The notes under the pieces are model-generated. The model searched no databases. It was not told where the DNA came from and saw only the letters and a program-made list of their open reading frames with translations. Both the position numbers and the translations under genes were made by a program. From positions 124,001 to 188,000 of the forward strand of contig CAJUJN010000001.1 in NCBI GenBank assembly GCA_910586775.1: a stretch of 64,000 nt of DNA, given 5' to 3'. The DNA is from an uncultured Acetatifactor sp. GTDB taxonomy: Bacteria; Bacillota; Clostridia; Lachnospirales; Lachnospiraceae. Of the stretch, positions 51,687-58,825 are shown in pieces (the stretch's first letter is position 1; every line of letters begins with the position of its first letter).

Positions 51687-53678
51687 TTACTTCTCCAGGC
51701 AAATCAACATCTCATCAAGCATATCACCCAGAAACTCTGCCGTTGCCCGCTCCCCTTCCTCCTTAATCCGAAGCAGTTCCAACAGATCCTCATCCGATAA
51801 ACACAGTATCAGTTTCCCGTTTTCCCGCAAACAGCCCCGGGCAGCGCGAAGGGCATTTTTATCGGCACCTTTTCTGGATACAATAACAGCAACGCTTCTC
51901 AATGCCTTCTGATACAGATACTTTTCTGTTGTATAAATTTCCTCCTGCGTCACCATCTTCGAATAATTTTTGAATTCAAAGACAATATACTTGGTACGGA
52001 AAAAATCCTTAATCGTATCAAAAAACTCAGGCTGACTACCATGCTTGATCTTACAGCACACGTCAAAGCGATACATTTCATCATTGGAATGCCTCTGCTT
52101 CTCCCATAAAGTGAGATAGTCCCCAAAAACATGTTTTAAAATCTCAGTTGCCAGTTCTTCATATTTATACGGAGCAGCGCCTTCTTTTCCCGGCTGAATT
52201 TCTGCCAGCCTTTCCCGAAAATTTACCGGAACCTCCTCTTTTTCTTCGGCCCTGTATTGCTTCAGGGGTTCCTGCGTTTCTTCTCGTTCCCTCTCTTCCT
52301 CTGCGTCTTCTTTCCTGCTTTCCTCCCCCCCAAACTCCAGTTCCGGCTTTTCAGGCACAAGATCCCCAATTGTATAATTCAGCATGGATACAAATTCACT
52401 CCTGATATCCGGAAATTCTTCAAACATCCACAGAAGATTTTTCACATCCCAGACTGCAATTCCGTATTTCTTGAGACACTCGCGTTTGAAATTCTCCTCG
52501 ACCCGGCTTCCTGTCACCAACACACAGCTCCCCGACCGTTTTCCCTTTTGGTTTTGGAACAGTTCACACCACTGAAAAATCCTGTTCTCAATCCCTGTAT
52601 TGCTGTTATACCATTTTGTTTCAACAAGAATCTGCTTATCTCCCTGAGTTAAAACAAAATCCACCTGTTCTTCTCTATTCCTGTTTCCATCTGTAAAGTC
52701 AACCTTCTTATACCGCAAATACTTCTCTAATAAGTTTTCAAACCGATATGCATTGATCATCTGCCGATTACGTTTCCCGTCTCCGTCCAACAGCCTTCTC
52801 ACGGCTTCTGCTATCCGCCTTATCAGAACCGCATTGGAACCATGCATCAAATTCCGGTACAGCCAGGACTTGTTGCCGGTATCCAGGTAAAACTCATCCG
52901 GCAGACCCTTCATCCGGGCCATTTCCCTGTGTGTGAGCTTCCGCAGCACGCCTGCGTTATAGACCAACGGTATTTTTCTGCCGTTCCAGTCAATCCGCTC
53001 CTTCGCCACATAGCTTTCTGTCCTCCAACAATAAAAATGTGTCTCCTGCTCTTCCGAAAAATCAATCCTGCCAGCCGGAAGCTTCAAATACCATGGTTCC
53101 ACAGTATTCTCAGAACAGCAGATATCTCCCGGCCGCCTTGTTTCCCGCCTGGTCTCCGGTTCCTCCGGGAAATGAAAACTCATCCCGCTTTCCGCCAGAA
53201 TACCCACAAAGTACATTCGCTTCTCGGTTACAGGAAGCCCTGTCATCTCACCGATATCGCAGATCTGATACATGTATTGGTATCCCATATTTCGTATTTC
53301 AGCCGAAAACTCCGGGAACCTCTCATGCCTTATTGCCCTGGAATGAAATTCAAACAGAATAATCCGCGGTCTTTTCCGGTATATAATTTCCAGATATTTG
53401 CGCAGATATATCCATACCAAGTCTGCGCCTTCCCTCTTCCCGGGCTGTACTGACATCCCGCCCGGCACCTGCGCAGCCAGAAACTCCATATCAGGGATAT
53501 CTGCTTCCTGACATTCCAACAGCTCCTTTTGGATACATCCGCTTTTCAGATTATGCCTGCACATTTCCGCCGACCTTTTGTCCTCCTCATAAAAGGCTGC
53601 AATTTCAAACCCCATCTGCTCCAATGTAAAGGCTATGATTCCAAGTTTGTCTTTCAAAATTACTGCTTTTATCCCCAT
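51687..53678 (-). CDS. Catalytically dead C5 DNA methyltransferase fused to two PD-(D/E)XK nuclease-like domains
   Basis: 663 residues. Residues 1-300 follow the order of a cytosine-C5 methyltransferase: AFTLEQMGFEIAAFYEEDKR (motif I/II region, but no FxGxG), FLAAQVPGGMSV (66-77) where the catalytic PCQ should be (Cys replaced by Gly), RPRIILFEF (motif VI Glu kept), LPVTEKRMYFVGI (motif VIII), RKLTHREMARMKGLPDEF (246-263, motif IX) and a motif X-like LMHGSNAVLIRRIAEAV. Residues 305-440 form a nuclease-like domain with D340 and E353-x-K355 (VDFVLTQGDKQILVETKWY). An acidic linker (450-485) leads to a second one with D539 and E568-x-K570 (KYIVFEFKNYSK). Own promoter and SD; frame intact. A restriction or defence role is likely but inferred. 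Confidence 0.75.
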   Translation of the reverse strand: MGIKAVILKDKLGIIAFTLEQMGFEIAAFYEEDKRSAEMCRHNLKSGCIQKELLECQEADIPDMEFLAAQVPGGMSVQPGKREGADLVWIYLRKYLEIIYRKRPRIILFEFHSRAIRHERFPEFSAEIRNMGYQYMYQICDIGEMTGLPVTEKRMYFVGILAESGMSFHFPEEPETRRETRRPGDICCSENTVEPWYLKLPAGRIDFSEEQETHFYCWRTESYVAKERIDWNGRKIPLVYNAGVLRKLTHREMARMKGLPDEFYLDTGNKSWLYRNLMHGSNAVLIRRIAEAVRRLLDGDGKRNRQMINAYRFENLLEKYLRYKKVDFTDGNRNREEQVDFVLTQGDKQILVETKWYNSNTGIENRIFQWCELFQNQKGKRSGSCVLVTGSRVEENFKRECLKKYGIAVWDVKNLLWMFEEFPDIRSEFVSMLNYTIGDLVPEKPELEFGGEESRKEDAEEEREREETQEPLKQYRAEEKEEVPVNFRERLAEIQPGKEGAAPYKYEELATEILKHVFGDYLTLWEKQRHSNDEMYRFDVCCKIKHGSQPEFFDTIKDFFRTKYIVFEFKNYSKMVTQEEIYTTEKYLYQKALRSVAVIVSRKGADKNALRAARGCLRENGKLILCLSDEDLLELLRIKEEGERATAEFLGDMLDEMLICLEK

Positions 53679-53725
53679 TGTACACTCCGCTTTCTTTTAG
53701 TAAAAAGGCCAACCTCATAAACACA

Positions 53726-53754
53726 AGCATAACGGAACAGACATCATAAGTCAA
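53726..53754 (-). promoter_or_regulatory. Sigma-A promoter of the fusion nuclease gene
   Basis: Minus strand TTGACT (53754-53749), 17 bases, TATGCT (53731-53726), about 48 bases before ATG 53678, which has GGAG six bases before it. Confidence 0.65.
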
Positions 53755-53883
53755 ATACAAACAGCAGAAAATCATGGCGTAATTTAACGGAGATAAAGAA
53801 GCAGGAGAAGTTGCCGCAGTAATGATCCCTTACTGATATCCACAGGTGATCACCATATGAAAAATTGCCGAAACAATTGACAA

Positions 53884-53918
53884 ACGCAATGATATCCCTT
53901 ATAGTTATATCATTGCGT
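53884..53918. promoter_or_regulatory. Perfect 12-bp inverted repeat
   Basis: ACGCAATGATAT (53884-53895) / ATATCATTGCGT (53907-53918), 11-base spacer. No T-run on either side, so an operator is more likely than a terminator; it lies about 130 bases upstream of the fusion nuclease -35. Confidence 0.5.
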
Positions 53919-54062
53919 CTGCATCTGAAAAAAGGCCGCGCTTCCGGAGGTAAGTCCGGCCATAAAAGCGGCACGGTTTCTTTGCCACGGTCCTTTTCAA
54001 ACTGTCCGGCACAGTGAGAAATAACATACCATCCTTTGCGGGAGGCAGAGAAGTGCCCGAAG

Positions 54063-54093
54063 ATTACAGGAACCGCGTCGCGAATCCCGTAAT
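54063..54093 (+). repeat. 31-bp palindromic repeat, copy P3
   Basis: ATTACAGG, centre AACCGCGTCGCGAAT, CCCGTAAT. Pairing extends outward as GAAG...CTTC (54059-54097). Confidence 0.8.
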
Positions 54094-54165
54094 CTTCGGA
54101 CAATTCCCAATCAGAACAAAACCGGGCCGGGTTATGTGTGAATAACATAGACACGCAACTTACTT

Positions 54166-54181
54166 CGGCGCACGCGCGCCG
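54166..54181 (+). promoter_or_regulatory. GC hairpin upstream of the potA ribosome site
   Basis: CGGCGC-ACGC-GCGCCG, 6-bp perfect stem, ending 4 bases before AAAGGAG. It resembles the arrangement before the GT4 gene at 15.2 kb. Confidence 0.5.
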
Positions 54182-54201
54182 CCGCAAAGGAGATGCATCA
54201 A

Positions 54202-55368
54202 TTGAAAAATACCATTATTTCCTTAAAAGACATCACCGTCTCTTATGATGGGGAGCAGGTTCTGGGCAGTTTCAACCTGGACATACACGATGGAGAATTC
54301 GTCACCTTGCTCGGGCCTTCCGGCTGCGGCAAGACCACCGCGCTCCGCACCATTGCCGGCTTTATCAAACCGGATATAGGAGATGTCTTTTTTTATGAGA
54401 AAAACATCACGAACCTTCCTCCTCACAAGAGAGAGGTCAACACCATCTTCCAAAAATATGCCCTGTTCCCGCATCTGAATGTCTACGAGAACATAGCTTT
54501 CGGCATGCGTCTGAAGGGACGCGGCGAGAAAGAGATTAAACAAACCGTGCACGAGATGCTGGCAAAAGTGAACCTGACCGGATACGCCCACCGGGGCATC
54601 AGTCAGCTTTCCGGCGGACAGCAGCAGCGTGTCGCCATTGCCCGCGCCCTGGCAAACGAGCCGAAAGTCCTGCTGTTGGACGAGCCTTTGGGCGCCCTGG
54701 ATCTGAAACTGCGCAAGGATATGCAGGTGGAGCTGAAAAAACTGCAGCAGCAGACCGGTATTACTTTCGTGTTCGTCACCCACGACCAGGAGGAGGCCCT
54801 GTCCATGTCCGACACCGTAGTGGTGATGGACGGGGGCGTGATACAGCAGATCGGCACCCCTACCGATATTTACAATGAGCCGAAGAACGCCTTTGTGGCG
54901 GATTTCATCGGGGAATCCAATATACTGGACGGTATCATGCTGGACGACTATTCCGTGAAGGTAGCCGGGCATGTTTTCCGCTGTCTGGACAGCGGCTTCG
55001 GCAAAAATACCCCTGTGGACGTAGTGATACGTCCGGAGGATATCAGGGTGGTGGAGCCGGATTCCACTTTGATTACCGGGGATGTGACATCCGTCACCTT
55101 CAAGGGCGTACACTATGAAATCATCGTGGATGTAGCCGGATTTAAATGGATGATACAGTCCACGGAGTGCCGCGAGGCAGGCGACCGCATAGGCCTGTCC
55201 CTCACCCCCAACGATATCCATGTCATGCAGAAATCCGAATACTCCGGTATGTTCGGTGACTACAGCACCTTCAGCGACGAAATGGGCGAAGATATCATCG
55301 CCTCGGATGAAGCGAATGTTTCCTCGAACTCACCGGTGAAAGCGGAGGACAGTGCCAATGAAATCTAA
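54202..55368 (+). CDS. potA: Spermidine/putrescine ABC transporter, ATP-binding protein
   Basis: 388 residues from TTG 54202. AAAGGAG directly abuts an ATG at 54193, too close to serve it, but stands 9 bases before the TTG. Walker A LLGPSGCGKTTALRTIAGFI, signature SQLSGGQQQRVAIARALANE, Walker B VLLLDEPLGALDLKLRKDMQ and the switch His in VFVTHDQEEALSMSDTVVVM are intact. A C-terminal TOBE-like regulatory domain follows (VDVVIRPEDIRVVEPDSTLI). It drives polyamine import with PotB, PotC and PotD encoded next. The stop overlaps potB by 11 bases. Confidence 0.95.
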   Translation: MKNTIISLKDITVSYDGEQVLGSFNLDIHDGEFVTLLGPSGCGKTTALRTIAGFIKPDIGDVFFYEKNITNLPPHKREVNTIFQKYALFPHLNVYENIAFGMRLKGRGEKEIKQTVHEMLAKVNLTGYAHRGISQLSGGQQQRVAIARALANEPKVLLLDEPLGALDLKLRKDMQVELKKLQQQTGITFVFVTHDQEEALSMSDTVVVMDGGVIQQIGTPTDIYNEPKNAFVADFIGESNILDGIMLDDYSVKVAGHVFRCLDSGFGKNTPVDVVIRPEDIRVVEPDSTLITGDVTSVTFKGVHYEIIVDVAGFKWMIQSTECREAGDRIGLSLTPNDIHVMQKSEYSGMFGDYSTFSDEMGEDIIASDEANVSSNSPVKAEDSANEI

Positions 55369-56182
55369 TTCCAGGCTGCTCTCCACTCCTTACACCGTAT
55401 GGATGACTGTTTTTATCATACTGCCCATGCTGCTGGTAGGCTACTTCGCCTTTACGGATAAGTCCGGCAGCTTTACTCTGGAAAATATATTGAGCGTTGG
55501 GCAATACTCCAATGTATTCCTGCGCTCCATCTGGCTGGGTGCGGTAGCCACTGCGGTCTCTCTGGCATTGGGCTATCCTCTGGCTTACATTATTGCAAAA
55601 ATGAATGCCAGACGCCAGAATGTGATGGTGATGCTGGTAATGCTGCCCATGTGGATGAATTTCCTTCTGCGCACCTATGCATGGATGACACTCCTTGAGG
55701 ACAACGGTCTGATCAATTCGGCACTTGCCGCAATCGGCCTGCCCCGGGTACACATGATTAACACCGCAGGAGCGGTGGTACTTGGTATGGTCTATAACTA
55801 TATCCCCTACATGATCCTGCCGCTGTACTCCGTGCTGACAAAAATCGACCAGAATGTGATAGAAGCGGCTCAGGATCTGGGCGCCAACAGCAGAGAGGTA
55901 TTTTTGAAGGTAGTAGTGCCCTTAAGCATGCCCGGCATCATCTCCGGAGTCACGATGGTCTTCGTTCCCGCCGTCAGTACCTTCATCATCTCAAAAATGC
56001 TGGGCGGCGGCGGAAATCTGCTCATCGGCGACCTGATCGACATGCAGTTTCTGGGCAGCGCCTACAACCCCAATCTGGGCTCGGCCGTGTCCCTGGTACT
56101 GATGGTGATCATTCTGATCTGCATGGGCATCATGAACCAATTTGACGACGGCGAGGAAGCAGGCGGAGGTATGCTGATATGA
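55358..56182 (+). CDS. potB: Spermidine/putrescine ABC transporter permease PotB
   Basis: 274 residues from ATG 55358 (GGAGG nine bases before; GTG 55352 is the alternative). Six hydrophobic segments, with the EAA loop of MetI-type permeases: DQNVIEAAQDLGANSREVFL and KVVVPLSMPGIISG. Opening TPYTVWMTVFIILPMLLVGY is typical of PotB. It forms the membrane channel with PotC; the EAA loop contacts PotA. ATGA overlap with potC. Confidence 0.95.
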   Translation: MKSNSRLLSTPYTVWMTVFIILPMLLVGYFAFTDKSGSFTLENILSVGQYSNVFLRSIWLGAVATAVSLALGYPLAYIIAKMNARRQNVMVMLVMLPMWMNFLLRTYAWMTLLEDNGLINSALAAIGLPRVHMINTAGAVVLGMVYNYIPYMILPLYSVLTKIDQNVIEAAQDLGANSREVFLKVVVPLSMPGIISGVTMVFVPAVSTFIISKMLGGGGNLLIGDLIDMQFLGSAYNPNLGSAVSLVLMVIILICMGIMNQFDDGEEAGGGMLI

Positions 56183-56991
56183 AGAGGACAGGTGCACGCA
56201 TTTACGTCTTTCTTATTTTTTTGTTTTTATATGCCCCCATCTTTGTGCTGATCGTATTCTCCTTTAATGATTCGGAGACGGCCAGCCGTACGGTATGGGG
56301 CGGTTTTTCCCTGCGCTGGTACCGGAAACTTTTCGAAGACCGGCTGATCCTGGAGGCGCTGCGCAATACCCTGTTCATTGCGGTGGTGTCGGCTGCGGCA
56401 TCCACCGTGCTGGGCACTATGGCGGCAATCGGCATCAATTCCATGAGGCGTCTGCCCAGACGCATCATGATGAACATTACCAATTTCCCCATGGTCAATC
56501 CCGAGATTGTCACGGGTGTATCGCTGATGCTGCTGTTCGTATCAACGGTCCGCCTTTTCGGCGGGAGAAGTCTGGGGATGGCTTCGCTGATTGCGGCCCA
56601 CATTACCTTCTGCCTGCCCTATGTGATTTTATCAGTGCTGCCCAAGCTGCGCCAGATGGACCCGAATCTCTACGAAGCGGCTCAGGATTTGGGATGTCCG
56701 CCTCTGAAGGCTTTTTTCAAAGTAGTCCTGCCGGAGATCATGCCCGGAATCGTCACCGGGATGATCATGGCTTTTACGCTGTCTATAGACGATTTTGTGA
56801 TAAGCTACTTTACCAGCGGCACCACCCAGACGCTGCCCATCTACATCTACTCCATGACCCGGAAGCGGATCAGCCCGGAGATCAACGCTTTGTCCACAGT
56901 ACTGTTCACAGTAATCATGGTGCTGCTGATCATCATCAATGTCCGCAGCTTCAAAGACAGAGACAGCCGCCAGAAAACCAGGGACTTATAA
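56179..56991 (+). CDS. potC: Spermidine/putrescine ABC transporter permease PotC
   Basis: 270 residues. Opening VFLIFLFLYAPIFVLIVFSF, WGGFSLRWYRKLFEDRLILE, six membrane segments and the EAA loop DPNLYEAAQDLGCPPLKAFF with KVVLPEIMPGIVTG. FTLSIDDFVISYFTSGTTQT is a PotC hallmark. It pairs with PotB. Starts on the ATGA overlap at 56179; potD follows after 23 bases. Confidence 0.95.
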   Translation: MKRTGARIYVFLIFLFLYAPIFVLIVFSFNDSETASRTVWGGFSLRWYRKLFEDRLILEALRNTLFIAVVSAAASTVLGTMAAIGINSMRRLPRRIMMNITNFPMVNPEIVTGVSLMLLFVSTVRLFGGRSLGMASLIAAHITFCLPYVILSVLPKLRQMDPNLYEAAQDLGCPPLKAFFKVVLPEIMPGIVTGMIMAFTLSIDDFVISYFTSGTTQTLPIYIYSMTRKRISPEINALSTVLFTVIMVLLIIINVRSFKDRDSRQKTRDL

Positions 56992-57014
56992 AAGACACTA
57001 AAGAGGTTATACAC

Positions 57015-58247
57015 ATGAAAAAATGTCATATTCCATATACAAAAAAAGCATTCACTCATCCGGACCTGTACATAGTTCCGGGTCTGTGTGCCGCTTTGTG
57101 TCTGTCCCTGGCTCCGGCCCGGACAGCCCTTGCACAGGAAAATACCGCTCCCAACCGGGGCGTTACCATCAATGTCTACAACTGGGGCGAATACATCGCC
57201 AACGGTACTGACGATTCCCTGGATGTAAATGAAGAGTTCACCCGGCGCACCGGAATTCAGGTCAACTATACCACCTTTGACAGCAATGAGACGCTGTACT
57301 CCAAGTTGGCCGGAGGCGGCGCCGATTATGACGTGATCATTCCCTCTGACTATATGGTTTCCAAACTTATCGATGAAAATATGCTGGCTGAGCTGGATTT
57401 TTCCAACATTCCCAACTTCCAGTATATTGATGAACGGTTCCGCGATCCGGAATATGATCCTGGCAGCCGCTACTCGGTACCCTATACATGGGGTGTGGTA
57501 GGATTGTTCTATAATACGGATTATATCGAGGAGGAAATCACCAGCTGGACCGCCCTGTGGGACGACCGTTATGCAGGGAAGATTCTGATGTTTGACAATC
57601 CCAGGGATTCCTTCGCCATTGCCCAGTTTCTGCTGGGGCAGTCGCTGAACACCACAGAGGAAAGCGACTGGGCGGAAGCTGCTGCTCTCTTGAAACAGCA
57701 AAAGCCCCTGGTGCAGGCTTATGTCATGGATAGGATTTTTGATAAAATGGAAAGCAGTGAAGCCTGGATTGCCCCTTACTATTCCGGAGATGCCGCAATC
57801 CTGGTGGACAATAGCGACAGCATCCGGTTCGTGGTACCGGAAGAAGGGACCAACTATTTTGTGGATGCCATGTGCATTCCCATTACCTCCAGCCACAAGG
57901 CGGAGGCTGAAGAATATATCAATTTCCTGTGTGACCCCGAAATCGCCGGCGCCAACATGAATTATGTGGGTTATTCCACACCCGAGAGCGCCGCCAAGGC
58001 TTATATGGACGAAGAAATGGTGGAGAGTTCCCTATATTATCCGGATGACGAGACCCTGGCGCGCACGCAGGTCTTTGTCAATCTGCCCGAGGATACCAGC
58101 AAGCTGGTGGACCGTTTATGGGCGGAAGCCAAAATGGGCGGCCCGGGTGAGTCCGCGGTACTGATAGCGATTATACTTGGATTTCTGGGAGTGTACATTG
58201 CTATTCTTGTATCCAAAAAACAGAAGCGCAGGCGGGAGCTTGCCTGA
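57015..58247 (+). CDS. potD: Spermidine/putrescine-binding protein PotD with C-terminal membrane anchor
   Basis: 410 residues from ATG 57015 (AGAGG upstream). A signal peptide (LYIVPGLCAALCLSLAPART to ALAQ) has no lipobox Cys. The binding fold is PotD-like: INVYNWGEYIANGTDDSLDV, VNYTTFDSNETLYSKLAGGG, YDVIIPSDYMVSKLIDENML, YSVPYTWGVVGLFYNTDYIE and YYSGDAAILVDNSDSIRFVV. Unusually it ends in a hydrophobic helix and basic stop-transfer (VLIAIILGFLGVYIAILVSK then KQKRRRELA). So the protein is likely held by its C-terminus rather than as a lipoprotein. Last gene of potABCD. Confidence 0.94.
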   Translation: MKKCHIPYTKKAFTHPDLYIVPGLCAALCLSLAPARTALAQENTAPNRGVTINVYNWGEYIANGTDDSLDVNEEFTRRTGIQVNYTTFDSNETLYSKLAGGGADYDVIIPSDYMVSKLIDENMLAELDFSNIPNFQYIDERFRDPEYDPGSRYSVPYTWGVVGLFYNTDYIEEEITSWTALWDDRYAGKILMFDNPRDSFAIAQFLLGQSLNTTEESDWAEAAALLKQQKPLVQAYVMDRIFDKMESSEAWIAPYYSGDAAILVDNSDSIRFVVPEEGTNYFVDAMCIPITSSHKAEAEEYINFLCDPEIAGANMNYVGYSTPESAAKAYMDEEMVESSLYYPDDETLARTQVFVNLPEDTSKLVDRLWAEAKMGGPGESAVLIAIILGFLGVYIAILVSKKQKRRRELA

Positions 58248-58251
58248 ATCC

Positions 58252-58446
58252 CTATTTTCTCTGCTTCTTCACTGCCAGTTTTAAGAGCAGACGGGCAATT
58301 CCTCCGCATACGGAAATCAGAAAGCCGTCCTTTATCAGTATCTCGCCAATCCCCATATTGATGGCATATTGTATCTGCAATTCCAACGGCGGGTCCTGAT
58401 AGGGGATACCTGCCTTAACCACGCAATAATATGCGCCCACAGCCAA
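58252..58446 (-). CDS. Hypothetical small protein, possibly a gene remnant
   Basis: 64 residues from a TTG at 58446 with no ribosome site. The frame stays open 90 bases further upstream (AYLGSVKQIEYDKAELYFPS, ARTSENKNLIILAVGAYYCV) without a usual start codon. The complete-looking sequence QYAINMGIGEILIKDGFLIS, VCGGIARLLLKLAVKKQRK has a weak hydrophobic segment. It converges with potD, ending 4 bases after it. It may be a 5'-broken gene or use a rare start. Confidence 0.35.
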   Translation of the reverse strand: MAVGAYYCVVKAGIPYQDPPLELQIQYAINMGIGEILIKDGFLISVCGGIARLLLKLAVKKQRK

Positions 58447-58520
58447 AATAATAAGATTTTTGTTTTCTGACGTCCTGGCAGACGGAAAGTACAGTTCGGC
58501 TTTGTCATATTCTATCTGCT

Positions 58521-58781
58521 TTACGGAACCCAGGTAGGCTTCTGGTCCTTATGTGTGAAATTCCGCAGCCTTTCCTCCAGTTCAGACAGCTGCCTCTCAT
58601 AATACTCCTTCTGCTTCTCTGACAGCTTTCCCTCTTCCAGAAATGTGCCCAGAAGCGCCGCAAATTCTTTCAGATTCAACTGTGCCGCATCCTTATAATT
58701 ATTCTCGAAATTATTCTGAATCCGCTCCAGCTTTTCATCCAACTGTTTCGCTGCATTTGCTTTCTTTCCAAACAGAAACAT
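58521..58781 (-). CDS. Small helical protein, unknown function
   Basis: 86 residues from ATG 58781, with GGGGGAGG six bases before it. MFLFGKKANAAKQLDEKLER, IQNNFENNYKDAAQLNLKEF and AALLGTFLEEGKLSEKQKEY are mostly charged helix, ending in KDQKPTWVP. No family recognised. It is co-directional with the GT-C-like genes upstream (44 bases after). Confidence 0.6.
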   Translation of the reverse strand: MFLFGKKANAAKQLDEKLERIQNNFENNYKDAAQLNLKEFAALLGTFLEEGKLSEKQKEYYERQLSELEERLRNFTHKDQKPTWVP

Positions 58782-58825
58782 ATTATTCCTCCCCCCAGAT
58801 ATTGGCGCCAAACCTTTCACAGCGG

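Larger units (their letters stand above)
53679..54201. other. Divergent intergenic region of about 520 bp
   Basis: Separates the leftward fusion nuclease and the rightward potABCD. It holds the nuclease promoter, a 12-bp inverted repeat (53884-53918), a GCCGC...GCGGC hairpin near 53936-53973 with an inner CCGGA/TCCGG, palindrome P3 (54063-54093) and a GC hairpin before potA. A long minus-strand frame here crosses all of these and has no family look. Confidence 0.6.

Noticed and set aside
53744..54187. A 147-codon minus-strand open frame upstream of potA
   Set aside because: It runs across a palindromic repeat, two hairpins and a promoter, starts in the potA leader and has no family-like motif.
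56295..57014. A long plus-strand frame that would extend PotD by about 240 residues
   Set aside because: It lies in another frame over potC; PotD has its own ATG and signal peptide at 57015.
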